64,000 nt of DNA from Flaviflagellibacter rhizophilus (GTDB taxonomy: Bacteria; Pseudomonadota; Alphaproteobacteria; Rhizobiales; Methylopilaceae). The notes under the pieces were generated by a model. The model made no database searches, was not told where the DNA came from, and worked only from the letters and a program-made list of their open reading frames with translations. The position numbers were made by a program, and so were the translations under genes. This document shows positions 16,631 to 26,087 of the stretch, piece after piece (within the stretch, counting starts at the first letter, position 1; every line of letters begins with the position of its first letter). The stretch is taken from contig NZ_JAXAFJ010000003.1 of assembly GCF_033898525.1 (NCBI RefSeq), positions 186,001 to 250,000 of the forward strand, in the 5' to 3' direction.

Positions 16631-17866
16631 GTGACGAACCCCTCCGCATCCGCCGGGCCTGCCGAACATCTCGTGGTGGTCGGCAATGGCATGGCCGGCA
16701 TCCGCACGGTCGAGGACGTGCTGCGGCGCGCGCCCGGCCGCTTCCGCATCACCGTCATCGGAGCCGAGCCGCACGCCGCGTACAATCGCGTCATGCTGTC
16801 GCCGGTGCTGGCCGGCGAGAAGCGGTTCGCGGACATCATCTCCCATGGCCGGGAGTGGTACGCAGCCAACGGCGTGCAGCTGCGCACCGGCACGCCCGTG
16901 ACGGGCGTCGATAGGGACGCAAAGACGCTGTGCCTCGGCGACAGCGAGACGCTTGATTACGACCGGCTGGTGCTGGCGACCGGCTCCCATGCCGTGGTCC
17001 TGCCGGTGCCCGGCCGCGATCTGCCGGGCGTGATCGCCTTCCGCGATGCGGCCGATGTGGACGCCATGCTAGCAGCGGCGCGGCCGGGCGCACGGGCAGT
17101 CGTCATCGGCGGCGGCCTGCTCGGGCTGGAGGCTGCGAACGGGCTGCTGCAGCGCGGGATGGCCGTCACAGTGCTGCATCTGATGCCCCATCTGATGGAG
17201 CGCCAACTCGACGCCGAGGCGGCCAGCCTCCTGCGGGCGGAACTGGAAGGGCGCGGCATCGCGGTCCTCACCTCTGCCGTGACCGAAGACATCTTCGGCG
17301 CGGGCCGGGCAGAGGGCGTGCGCCTTGCGGACGGGCGTGTTCTCGCAGCCGATCTTGTCGTGATGGCCGTTGGCGTGCGGCCGAATGCGGACCTTGCCCG
17401 CGCGGCCGGGCTCGATGTCGGGCGCGGCGTGATCGTCGATGATCACATGCAGACCTCGGACCCGTCGATCCTCGCGGTCGGCGAATGCGTGGAGCATGCC
17501 GGTGCCTGCTACGGCCTCGTCGCCCCGCTCTACGACATGGCGGCAGTGCTGGCGGACACGCTGGCCGGCACAAAGCGGGCCTACCTGCCTGCCGCGACGG
17601 CAACGCGCCTCAAGGTCACCGGCATAGACCTCTTCTCGGCAGGGGACTTCGCCCCGGGCGCTGATCGCGAGGAGGTGGTGCTGCGCGACCCTGCGCGCGG
17701 CGTCTACCGCCGGCTCGTGCTGCGGGATGACCGGCTCGTCGGCGCGGTGCTCTACGGCGACACCATGGACGGCAACTTCTTCTTCGACCTGATCGCGAGC
17801 GGCGCGGACATCTCCCGCCAGCGCGACGACCTGATCTTCGGCCCCCTTCTATGTGCGGCGGCGTGA
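16631..17866 (+). CDS. NAD(P)/FAD-dependent oxidoreductase of nitrite assimilation (NirB N-terminal type)
   Basis: The roughly 411-residue protein is a pyridine nucleotide-disulfide oxidoreductase with two Rossmann motifs, VVGNGMAGIRTVED near the start and VVIGGGLLGLEAANGL at mid-length. It equals the FAD/NADH half of NirB without the BFD-like and siroheme domains. Such stand-alone forms occur in nas operons and are assumed to feed electrons to nitrate or nitrite reductase. GTG codons lie at 16628 and 16631, and GGAG spacing favours the second. It sits between nrtC and nirA. Confidence 0.83.
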   Translation: MTNPSASAGPAEHLVVVGNGMAGIRTVEDVLRRAPGRFRITVIGAEPHAAYNRVMLSPVLAGEKRFADIISHGREWYAANGVQLRTGTPVTGVDRDAKTLCLGDSETLDYDRLVLATGSHAVVLPVPGRDLPGVIAFRDAADVDAMLAAARPGARAVVIGGGLLGLEAANGLLQRGMAVTVLHLMPHLMERQLDAEAASLLRAELEGRGIAVLTSAVTEDIFGAGRAEGVRLADGRVLAADLVVMAVGVRPNADLARAAGLDVGRGVIVDDHMQTSDPSILAVGECVEHAGACYGLVAPLYDMAAVLADTLAGTKRAYLPAATATRLKVTGIDLFSAGDFAPGADREEVVLRDPARGVYRRLVLRDDRLVGAVLYGDTMDGNFFFDLIASGADISRQRDDLIFGPLLCAAA

Positions 17867-17873
17867 GGCGGAT

Positions 17874-19673
17874 ATGAGCGGCGATTTCACACCCGAACAG
17901 AAGCGCTATCTGGAAGGCTTCGTTTCCGGCCTCGGAGCCATGCGCGTGCAGCGCGGCATGCCGCCCATCGGCACACGCACGGCGGTTGGTTCCCCTGCCG
18001 CACCTGCACCCGAAGCCGTGGTCTTCACCGGCCCCGAGGCCGAGCACCTGAAGGCGCAGGCCCGGTTCGAAGCCGAGGGAAAGAAGCTCGTAGTCGAGGA
18101 GAAGGCCAAGCGCGAGGAGCACCCCTTCGACGCCTATGCGCGGATGAAGCAGGCCGCCGTGGACGGCGTCTATCCCAAGGGCGTCGATGTCTTCCGCTGG
18201 AAGTATCACGGCCTGTTCTACGTCGCGCCGAACCAGGACAGCTTCATGTGCCGGATGCGGATCGCCAACGGCGTGCTGAAGCACTGGCAGTTCGCGGGCG
18301 TGGCCGATCTCGCGGACGCCCATGGCGGCGATTACTCGCACATCACCACCCGCGCCAATCTGCAGGTGCGCGAGATCGGCGCGGAAAGCGGCATCGCGTT
18401 CCTCGAAGGGCTGAGCGATCTCGGCCTCACCGCCAAGGGCGCGGGTGCCGACAACATCCGCAACATCACCGGCACGCCGACAGCGGGCGTCGATCCGCAG
18501 GAACTGCTGGACACCCGCCCCTATGCCAATGAATGGCACCACCACATCCTGAACGACCGCTCGCTGTTCGGCCTGCCGCGCAAGTTCAACGTGGCCTTCG
18601 ACGGCGCCGGCACCATCGCCGCGCTGGAGGACACCAACGATATCGGCTTCCAGGCCGTGGAGGTGCGCGAGGGCTTCGGGGTCGAGGCCGGAGTGTGGTT
18701 CCGCGTCGCGATCGGCGGCATCACCGGCCACAAGGATTTCGCGCGCAGCACCGGCATCTATGTGCGTCCGGCGGACGCGGTGCGCATGGCCGACGCCATC
18801 ATCCGCGTCTTCATCGAGAGCGGCGACCGCACCAACCGCACCAAGGCGCGGCTGAAATACGTGCTCGATGCCTGGGGCTTCGACAAGTACATGGCCGAGA
18901 CGGAGGCCAGGTTCGGCCGCCCGTTCACGCGGCTTCCACCCGAGGCGGTCGTGGAACGCCCCGTGCCCGACCGGCAGGCCCATATCGGCGTCCACAAGCA
19001 GAAGCAGGCGGGGCTGAACTGGGTCGGTGTCGTGCTGAAGGCCGGCCGGCTCAGCACCGGGCAGATGCGCGGGCTGGCCAAGATTTCGGCCGATCTGGGT
19101 GATGGCGATATCCGCCTCACCGTCTGGCAGAACGTCCTGATCTCCGGCGTGCGGGACGAGAACACGGGCCTTGCCGTTGCCGCCGTGCAGGCGCTCGGCC
19201 TCGGCACCGAAGCCAGCGCTGTTCGGGCCGGCCTCGTGGCCTGCACGGGATCGCAGGGCTGCCGCTTCGCCGCCGCCGCCACCAAGAAGCACCTCGAAGA
19301 AATCGCCGACTGGTGCGACGAACGAGTCGAGGCGGACCTGCCGATCAACATCCACCTGACAGGCTGCCACAACAGCTGCGCCCAGCATTACATCGGCGAT
19401 ATCGGCCTGATCGGCGCGCGGGTCGCGGTCTCAGACGATGGAGACACCGTCGATGGCTACAATGTGGTGGTCGGCGGCGGCTTCGGTCCCGATGCCGCCA
19501 TTGGCCGCGAGCTCTTCAAGGACGTGAAGGCGGAGGATGCTCCGCCGCTCATCGAGCGCATGCTGAAGACCTGGATGGCGCACCGCGCCGGCCCGGACGA
19601 AACCTTCGCCCACTTCACGCGCCGGCATGAACTGCCGGCTCTCGAAGCCATCTTCGCGGAGGCGGCGCAATGA
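17874..19673 (+). CDS. nirA: Siroheme nitrite reductase NirA (ferredoxin type)
   Basis: The 599-residue protein is a duplicated nitrite/sulfite reductase. The C-terminal half has the siroheme and [4Fe-4S] ligands as ACTGSQGC (Cys-x5-Cys) and TGCHNSC (Cys-x3-Cys). It reduces nitrite to ammonium with six electrons. An N-terminal extension begins FTPEQKRYLEGFVSGL, and the next gene carries a similar segment at its own N-terminus. ATG at 17874 follows GAGG. It overlaps the downstream flavoprotein gene as ATGA. Confidence 0.9.
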   Translation: MSGDFTPEQKRYLEGFVSGLGAMRVQRGMPPIGTRTAVGSPAAPAPEAVVFTGPEAEHLKAQARFEAEGKKLVVEEKAKREEHPFDAYARMKQAAVDGVYPKGVDVFRWKYHGLFYVAPNQDSFMCRMRIANGVLKHWQFAGVADLADAHGGDYSHITTRANLQVREIGAESGIAFLEGLSDLGLTAKGAGADNIRNITGTPTAGVDPQELLDTRPYANEWHHHILNDRSLFGLPRKFNVAFDGAGTIAALEDTNDIGFQAVEVREGFGVEAGVWFRVAIGGITGHKDFARSTGIYVRPADAVRMADAIIRVFIESGDRTNRTKARLKYVLDAWGFDKYMAETEARFGRPFTRLPPEAVVERPVPDRQAHIGVHKQKQAGLNWVGVVLKAGRLSTGQMRGLAKISADLGDGDIRLTVWQNVLISGVRDENTGLAVAAVQALGLGTEASAVRAGLVACTGSQGCRFAAAATKKHLEEIADWCDERVEADLPINIHLTGCHNSCAQHYIGDIGLIGARVAVSDDGDTVDGYNVVVGGGFGPDAAIGRELFKDVKAEDAPPLIERMLKTWMAHRAGPDETFAHFTRRHELPALEAIFAEAAQ

Positions 19674-21310
19674 CCGTGCAGCCGCAGCCCTTCTTCACGC
19701 CTGTCCTTCCAGACAACGCGCCGTTCTCGGCGGAGCAGCGCTCCTGGCTCAACGGCTTCTTCGCGGGCCTCCTGTCACTGGATGGTCAAGCGCCCTCCAT
19801 GCTCTCGCCCGAACAGGCTGCGGCCTTCCTGCCCGGCGGTCCTTCCGCCGAACAACAGGCGCAGGCGGAGAACCGCGAGGAGGCCGACGACGGCGCACCC
19901 TGGCACGATCCGGCCATGCCGCTCGCGGAGCGCATGTCGCTCGCCGAGGCGCGGCCGCTGCGCCGCCGCATGATGGCGGCCATGGCCCAGCAGGATTGCG
20001 GGCAGTGCGGCTACAATTGCGAGGACTATTCGGACGCGCTCGCCGCACGCAAGGAGGAGCGGCTGAACCTGTGCCAGCCCGGCGGAAAGGAGACGCTTCG
20101 CATGCTGAAGCGGCTCGCCGAGGAGCTGGACGGAGGGGTCGTCTCGGCTGCTCCTGCCGCTCCAACGCCCGCTCCGGCCCATGTCGAACCTCCCAAGCCC
20201 GGGCGGTCGCGCGAGCATCCTGTCGACGCCACTTTCCTGTCGCGCCGCCGCCTGAACGGTGAAGGTTCTGCCAAGGAGACCTGGCATGTCGAATTCGCCC
20301 TTCCGGAAGGGCTGGACTACAACGCCGGAGACAGCTTCGGGCTGATGCCGCTGAACGACGGCGCTCTGGTGGATGCCGTACTGGCCCGCCTCGGCCTTCC
20401 CACGGATGTGGAGCTGGAGGGGCGTCCCGTCCGGGATGTGCTGCTGCGCGAGACGTCGCTCGGTGCCGCGCCCGATGCCCTGTTCGCGCTGCTGGGTGAA
20501 ATGGCCGAGGACGCCGACGATAAGATCCGCTTCGCGCGCATGGCCGAGGGCGAGGACCCCGACGGCGATCTCGAAACGACCGACGTGCTGGCGGCGCTGG
20601 AGCGGTCCCCGTCCATCGTGCTGGAGCCGGGCGCCTTCCTATCCACGCTCGATCCGCTGCAGCCGCGCCTCTACTCCATCTCGTCGAGCCCTAGGGCCGC
20701 GCCGGGTCAATTGACGCTGACCGTGGATGCGGTGCGCTACGATGTGGGTGCGCGCGAGCGGCTGGGCGTCGCTTCCACCTTCCTCGGCGACCGCATCGCC
20801 GAGGGCGCCGCATTGCCGGTCTACGTGCAGAAGGCGCACGGTTTCGCGCTGCCGGAGAGCGGCGAGGTGCCGATCATCATGGTCGGGCCGGGCACCGGCA
20901 TCGCGCCGTTCCGGGCTTTCCTGCAGGAGCGCATGGCAACGGCGGCGGCGGGAGGGGCGTGGCTGTTCTACGGCCACCAGCGCCGCGAGACCGACTTCTT
21001 CTACGAGGACGAACTCGCAGCCATGCAGGCGGCGGGCACGCTGACCCGCCTCTCCACCGCCTGGTCGCGGGACGGCGAGCGCAAGGTCTATGTGCAGGAC
21101 CGCATGCGCGAGGAGGGCGCGGAGCTGTTCGCCTGGATGGAGCGTGGCGCGCACTTCTATGTGTGCGGCGACGCCAAGCGCATGGCGGCGGATGTGGACC
21201 GCGCGCTGCACGACGTGGTGGCCACGCATGGCGGGCGCGATGCCGCTGCCGCCAAGGCCTATATCGCCAGCCTCAAGGCGGCGCACCGCTATCAGGCGGA
21301 CGTCTACTAG
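19670..21310 (+). CDS. NADPH flavoprotein with N-terminal [4Fe-4S]-like motif (CysJ C-terminal type)
   Basis: The 546-residue protein has three parts. The first is an N-terminal segment similar to that of NirA. The second is a cysteine motif C110-x2-C113-x3-C117-x17-C135, like the FeS domain of RnfB. The third is a CysJ-type FAD/NADPH reductase with RLYSISSSP, the GPGTGIAPFRAF nucleotide motif and a terminal Tyr. The flavodoxin domain of CysJ is missing, and the iron-sulfur motif takes its place. Its position between nirA and nasA suggests it delivers NADPH electrons to nitrite reductase rather than to sulfite reductase. That role is inferred. Confidence 0.82.
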   Translation: MTVQPQPFFTPVLPDNAPFSAEQRSWLNGFFAGLLSLDGQAPSMLSPEQAAAFLPGGPSAEQQAQAENREEADDGAPWHDPAMPLAERMSLAEARPLRRRMMAAMAQQDCGQCGYNCEDYSDALAARKEERLNLCQPGGKETLRMLKRLAEELDGGVVSAAPAAPTPAPAHVEPPKPGRSREHPVDATFLSRRRLNGEGSAKETWHVEFALPEGLDYNAGDSFGLMPLNDGALVDAVLARLGLPTDVELEGRPVRDVLLRETSLGAAPDALFALLGEMAEDADDKIRFARMAEGEDPDGDLETTDVLAALERSPSIVLEPGAFLSTLDPLQPRLYSISSSPRAAPGQLTLTVDAVRYDVGARERLGVASTFLGDRIAEGAALPVYVQKAHGFALPESGEVPIIMVGPGTGIAPFRAFLQERMATAAAGGAWLFYGHQRRETDFFYEDELAAMQAAGTLTRLSTAWSRDGERKVYVQDRMREEGAELFAWMERGAHFYVCGDAKRMAADVDRALHDVVATHGGRDAAAAKAYIASLKAAHRYQADVY

Positions 21311-21312
21311 CC

Positions 21313-24012
21313 ATGACCGCGCACGCCGCGCCGGGAGATCCGGTCCGCACCACCTGCCCATATTGCGGCACCGGCTGCGGCGTGCTCGGCGGTCCTGCCG
21401 TGGCGACACCCGGCGACACCGATCATCCGACGAACTTCGGAAGGGTCTGCGCCAAGGGATCGGCGCTGGGCGAAACGCTGGGGCTAGAAAATCGCCTGCT
21501 GCACCCGGCGGTGGACGGTGTGCGGACGGACATGGCCCGCGCGCTCGATCGCGTGGCTTCGCGCTTCGCCGAGACCATCGTCGAGCACGGCCCCGACAGC
21601 GTGGCCTTCTACGTCTCGGGCCAGTTGCTGACCGAGGACTATTACGTCGCCAACAAGCTGATGAAGGGCTTCATCGGCTCCGGCAATATCGACACCAATT
21701 CGCGGCTCTGCATGAGTTCGTCGGTCGCCGGGCACAAGCGCGCCTTCGGCGAGGATCTCGTGCCTTGCTGCTATGAGGATCTGGACGAGGCGGACCTGAT
21801 CGTCCTGGTCGGCTCCAACGCCGCATGGTGCCATCCCATCCTGTTCCGCCGCATGGTGGATGCACGCGCCCGCCGCGGCACCCGCATCATCTGCGTGGAT
21901 CCGCGCCGCACCGCCTCGGCGGCCGATGCCGACCTGTTCCTCGGCCTGAAGCCGGGTACCGACGTGGCGCTGTTCAACGGGCTGCTGGCCTTTCTCGCCC
22001 GGGACGGCAAGGTCGATGAGGGCTTCGTCGCCGCGTCCACCGCCGGCTTCTCCGAAGCTCTCGATGCCGCCTGGAAGGATGGCGATGTCGCCTCCGTAGC
22101 GGCGATCTGCGACGTGGCTCTGGACGACATCGAGGCCTTCTACCGTGCCTTTGCCGACACCGAGCGGGTCGTCACCGTCTATTCCCAAGGCGTGAACCAG
22201 TCTTCGCGCGGCACCGACAAGGTCAACGCGATCATCAATTGCCATCTTGCGACAGGCCGCATCGGGCGCGCAGGCATGGGGCCGTTTTCCTTCACCGGCC
22301 AGCCCAACGCCATGGGCGGGCGTGAGGTCGGCGGCCTCGCCAACCAGCTTGCCGCGCATATGGCGTTCGAGAACCCGGACGACAGGGATCGTGTCCGCCG
22401 GTTCTGGAACGCGCCGCGCCTCGCTACCGGCAAGGGCCTGAACGCCGTCGAGATGTTCGAGGCGGTCGGGGCCGGCCGCATCAAGGCGCTCTGGGTCATG
22501 GGCACCAACCCCGCCGCCAGCATGCCGGATGCGAACCGCGTGCGCGCGGCCTTGCGTGCGTGTCCGTTCCTCGTCGTGTCGGACTGCGTGCCCGATACCG
22601 ACACCCTGCGCCACGCTCATGTGGCGCTGCCGGCTGCCGCATGGGGGGAAAAGGACGGCACGGTCACGAATTCGGAGCGCCGCATCTCGCGCCAGCGCGC
22701 CTTCATGCCGCTGCCGGGCGAGGCCAAACCGGACTGGTGGATGATCAGCGAAGTGGCGCGGCGCCTCGGCCATGCGGAGGCCTTCGCCTACCGTGGCCCG
22801 GCGGACATCTTCCGCGAACATGCCGCACTGTCGGCGTTCGAGAACACCGGCGGGCGCGTCTTCGACATCGGCGGCCTCGCTGATATCGCCGACGCCGGGT
22901 ACGAGGCGCTGCGCCCCGTGCAGTGGCCGGTCGTGTCGGGGGCTCGTCACGGCACCCCGCGGCTCTTGGGGGACGGGCGCTTTCCCACAGCAGACGGCCG
23001 CGCCCGTCTCGTCCCGGTGCGGCAGCAGGCGCCTGCCAACCCGGTCAGCCATGACCAACCGGTGATGCTCAACACAGGCCGCGTACGGGACCAGTGGCAC
23101 ACGATGACGCGCACCGGCGAGGTGCCTCGGCTGATGTCCGCGACTGCCGAGCCTGTGCTCGATGTCAGCCCTGCGGATGCAGCCATGTTCGGGGTCACGG
23201 AGGGTGGGCTGGCGGAGGTCCGGAGCCTCTGGGGCCGCGCTCTGGGCCGGGTCAGGATCACGGATCAACAGCGCACGGGTGAGGTGTTCCTGCCCATGCA
23301 CTGGACGGACGCATTCGCCTCCCGTGCCTCGGCCGGGCGGGTGTGCAATCCGGCCTGCGACCCAGTCTCCGGCCAGCCCGAGCTGAAGCACACGCCGGCT
23401 GCCATTGCGCCCTTTCCGATGCGCTGGGAGGGGCTTTTCCTCTCCAGGCACCGGCGGCGGCTGAAAGCCCTGGGCTACTGGGCGCGGAGCGCGGTCGCCG
23501 GTGGTTATCTCTATCGCCTTGGCGGGACGGAGCCGCTGGATGAGGGGAGAGCCCTCGCTCAGGAATTGCTGGGCGGTGGCGAGGACAGCCTTCGTCTGGA
23601 AGACCGCCAGCGCGGCGTCTTCCGATCCGCACGGCTGGACTCTGGGGGTCGGCTTTCAGAGGTCCTGATCATGGGGCCTTCCGGGGCCGTGCCCGATGCC
23701 CGCTGGCTCGTTGCATTGTTCGCAGGGAGCGAGCCGCTGACCGAGCCCGACCGCCGCTCGCTGCTGGCCGCGCGCCCGGCGCTGCCACAGGCGCCGGAGG
23801 GCCGCATCGTCTGCTCGTGCTTCGGCGTCGGCGAGGCGCGCATCGCGCGCACCTTGCGGGAGGAAGGCGTCACGGACGAACGCGCGCTTGGGCTCCTTCT
23901 TGCATGCGGCACCAATTGCGGCTCCTGCCTGCCCGAACTGCGCGCGCTCGTTGCGCAGCATGGGGGCCGGGAGCCTTCCACCAGCGCCTTGCTTGCGGAG
24001 GAGGCCCTATGA
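21313..24012 (+). CDS. nasA: Assimilatory nitrate reductase catalytic subunit NasA with C-terminal BFD-like domain
   Basis: The 899-residue cytoplasmic molybdoenzyme starts with a [4Fe-4S] motif CPYCGTGC plus a later Cys (GRVCAKG). It continues with the bis-MGD molybdopterin domains, for example FTGQPNAMGGREVGG, and ends with a bacterioferritin-ferredoxin-like [2Fe-2S] domain, IVCSCFGVGE and CGTNCGSC. It reduces nitrate to nitrite for assimilation. There is no Tat signal. It follows the flavoprotein gene by 2 nt. Confidence 0.92.
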   Translation: MTAHAAPGDPVRTTCPYCGTGCGVLGGPAVATPGDTDHPTNFGRVCAKGSALGETLGLENRLLHPAVDGVRTDMARALDRVASRFAETIVEHGPDSVAFYVSGQLLTEDYYVANKLMKGFIGSGNIDTNSRLCMSSSVAGHKRAFGEDLVPCCYEDLDEADLIVLVGSNAAWCHPILFRRMVDARARRGTRIICVDPRRTASAADADLFLGLKPGTDVALFNGLLAFLARDGKVDEGFVAASTAGFSEALDAAWKDGDVASVAAICDVALDDIEAFYRAFADTERVVTVYSQGVNQSSRGTDKVNAIINCHLATGRIGRAGMGPFSFTGQPNAMGGREVGGLANQLAAHMAFENPDDRDRVRRFWNAPRLATGKGLNAVEMFEAVGAGRIKALWVMGTNPAASMPDANRVRAALRACPFLVVSDCVPDTDTLRHAHVALPAAAWGEKDGTVTNSERRISRQRAFMPLPGEAKPDWWMISEVARRLGHAEAFAYRGPADIFREHAALSAFENTGGRVFDIGGLADIADAGYEALRPVQWPVVSGARHGTPRLLGDGRFPTADGRARLVPVRQQAPANPVSHDQPVMLNTGRVRDQWHTMTRTGEVPRLMSATAEPVLDVSPADAAMFGVTEGGLAEVRSLWGRALGRVRITDQQRTGEVFLPMHWTDAFASRASAGRVCNPACDPVSGQPELKHTPAAIAPFPMRWEGLFLSRHRRRLKALGYWARSAVAGGYLYRLGGTEPLDEGRALAQELLGGGEDSLRLEDRQRGVFRSARLDSGGRLSEVLIMGPSGAVPDARWLVALFAGSEPLTEPDRRSLLAARPALPQAPEGRIVCSCFGVGEARIARTLREEGVTDERALGLLLACGTNCGSCLPELRALVAQHGGREPSTSALLAEEAL

Positions 24013-24266
24013 CGAACGAGCCCGATTTCCTGCGAGGGCAGCCTGCCGCCGGCTTCCACCGCCAGCTGTTACGCGCGCGGGAGGCAATGATCGTGTTCTT
24101 CTGCACCGAGGATTGGCACGATGTCGAAGTCTTGCTGCCGAAACGGCTGACCGACGGGACTTCGGCATGCGGATTGCTCAAGCGGCGGCGGCTGAATGGA
24201 GCCTGGGACTATCGTCGGATGACGGCCACGGAGGAGCACGTCTACCGGGTCGAGCGGGACCGCTGA
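24009..24266 (+). CDS. Small hypothetical protein ending the nas operon
   Basis: The 85-residue protein starts at an ATG overlapping the nasA stop (ATGA), so it is translationally coupled. It has a short hydrophobic core (AMIVFFCTEDWHDVEVLLP) and a basic C-terminal half. I do not recognise its family. Placement suggests a role linked to nitrate reductase, for example assembly or regulation, but that is a guess. A longer frame from 23817 lies inside nasA and is rejected. Confidence 0.65.
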   Translation: MTNEPDFLRGQPAAGFHRQLLRAREAMIVFFCTEDWHDVEVLLPKRLTDGTSACGLLKRRRLNGAWDYRRMTATEEHVYRVERDR

Positions 24267-24272
24267 ACCGGA

Positions 24273-26045
24273 TCAGCGGGATCCCAAGGCATCGAGCCCG
24301 GGCACGACCGGATCATGCAGACCGCCGCTGGCCGGCGCTTCCGCGCTGCGCCTCCCCGGAACGCGCGGAATCGCGGTGGAGCCGACACGCGACAGCAGTA
24401 CCACCGGCACGATTCCGATCAGCACGATGAGGAGGGCGGCGATGGATCCCTCTTCGTATGTGCCCCGCGCCGCCTCGCCATACAGATAGGTGGCGAGGGT
24501 GTCGAAGTTCAGCGGCCTGAGCAGGAGCGTCGCCGGCAGTTCCTTCATGCAGTCCACGAAGACCAGAAGCCCGGTGGCGGCGATTGCGGTGCGCGACAGC
24601 GGCAGGTGCACGCGGCGGAGCGCCGCCGTCGGTGCGTGGCCGAGCATGCGGGCGGCGTGATCCAGCGACGGCGAGATCCGGCTGAACCCAGCCTCGATCC
24701 CTCCGGTTGAGATGGCCATGAAACGGGCGGCATAGCCCATGATGAGGGCCGCGCCGCCGCCGAGAAGCAGGAGGCCTGTCGAGATGCCGAACACGGCCTC
24801 TGCGGTATCCGCAATCAGGACATCGGCAAGGCCCACCGGCGCCAGCAGTCCGATGGCGAGCACCGTGCCCGGCACAGCATAGCCCAGCGTCGAGGCACGT
24901 GCTGCGGCGATGCCTGTGCGTCCCGTTCCAAGACGCGCGGAATAGGCGACGGCAAGTCCGCAGGCCAGCACGAAGAGGGTGGCGATGGCGGAGACCGTGA
25001 CCGTGTTCAGGATCTGCCGGATCATGGCCTCGGAAATGCCGGCGAAGCTGAATCTGGCATAGGCTCCGTGGACGAGATAAGCCGCGGGCGCCGCGAAGCC
25101 GAGCGCCACCGGCGTGGCACAGAACAGCAGGGCTCCGGCCGCCTGCAGCCCCGTGAGCCGGACCGGCTGCAGGGGGAGCGGCCTCTGCGCCGTGGCGGCG
25201 AAGCGCTGTTCGCGGCGGGCCCAGCGCTCAAGTGCCAGCAAGCCCACTATGATCAGCAGCATGACGAGCGAGATCTGCGCCGCACCCGGCAGGTCCGAGC
25301 GGCTGACCCATGTCGAGTAGATGGACACGGTCAGCGTACGCACGCCGAGGAATTCCGAGGCGCCGATATCGTTGAGCGCCTCCATCAGCGCCAGGCTCAT
25401 GCCAACCACGATGGCCGGGCGGGCCAGGGGAACGGCCACGCGGCGGAACACGGCGCCCCGCCTCGTGCCCAATGTGCGCGACACCTCGATGAGGTTCGCC
25501 GCCTGCGTCAGGAACATGGCCCGCGTGGTCAGGTAGACATAGGGGTAAAGCACGAGGCCGAGCAGCAGGATGCATCCCGTCATGGACCTGATGTCGGGCA
25601 GGCGGAAGTCACGCGGGCTCGCATAGCCCAGCAGGTCGCGCAGGGTGGTCTGGACGATCCCGACCGGGTGCAGGATATCGAGATAGGCGTAGGCGATGAT
25701 GTAGGTGGGAACCGACAGGGGCAGCAGCAGCGCCCATTGCAGGCTGCGCCGGCCCGGGAAATCATAAGCCGTCACCAGCCAGGCCGTGCCCGTGCCGATG
25801 GTGCAGACCAGCACGCCGACGCCGGCCAGCAGGATCAGGGTGTCGCGAGCCGCGCTTGGCAGCACATTGGCGATCACATGCCCCCAGAGGCCCTGGCTGC
25901 CCCCGGCTGCGATCAGCACGAGCGACAGGATCGGCAGGCAGACGAGAGCCGCCACCAGCACGGAGCCGGCGAGCCAGGCACGATCTCCCGCGAACCCCCT
26001 GAGGAGCCGCCTGCGTGTAACCTTGTCCTGCAATGCAATCGTCAT
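24273..26045 (-). CDS. fbpB: Iron(III) ABC transporter permease FbpB
   Basis: The 590-residue inner-membrane protein contains two tandem permease units with about twelve membrane spans, the plan of FbpB/SfuB/AfuB ferric iron permeases. The EAA-type loop is seen in MEALNDIGASEFLGVRTLT. It is the last gene of the set fbpC-fbpA-fbpB on the minus strand, 42 bp after fbpA. No clear ribosome site precedes the ATG at 26045. It converges on the nas operon. Confidence 0.88.
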   Translation of the reverse strand: MTIALQDKVTRRRLLRGFAGDRAWLAGSVLVAALVCLPILSLVLIAAGGSQGLWGHVIANVLPSAARDTLILLAGVGVLVCTIGTGTAWLVTAYDFPGRRSLQWALLLPLSVPTYIIAYAYLDILHPVGIVQTTLRDLLGYASPRDFRLPDIRSMTGCILLLGLVLYPYVYLTTRAMFLTQAANLIEVSRTLGTRRGAVFRRVAVPLARPAIVVGMSLALMEALNDIGASEFLGVRTLTVSIYSTWVSRSDLPGAAQISLVMLLIIVGLLALERWARREQRFAATAQRPLPLQPVRLTGLQAAGALLFCATPVALGFAAPAAYLVHGAYARFSFAGISEAMIRQILNTVTVSAIATLFVLACGLAVAYSARLGTGRTGIAAARASTLGYAVPGTVLAIGLLAPVGLADVLIADTAEAVFGISTGLLLLGGGAALIMGYAARFMAISTGGIEAGFSRISPSLDHAARMLGHAPTAALRRVHLPLSRTAIAATGLLVFVDCMKELPATLLLRPLNFDTLATYLYGEAARGTYEEGSIAALLIVLIGIVPVVLLSRVGSTAIPRVPGRRSAEAPASGGLHDPVVPGLDALGSR

Positions 26046-26087
26046 CGGGAGATGTGGAGCGGCGCTGGCACCGCTCCGTCCGCCTTG

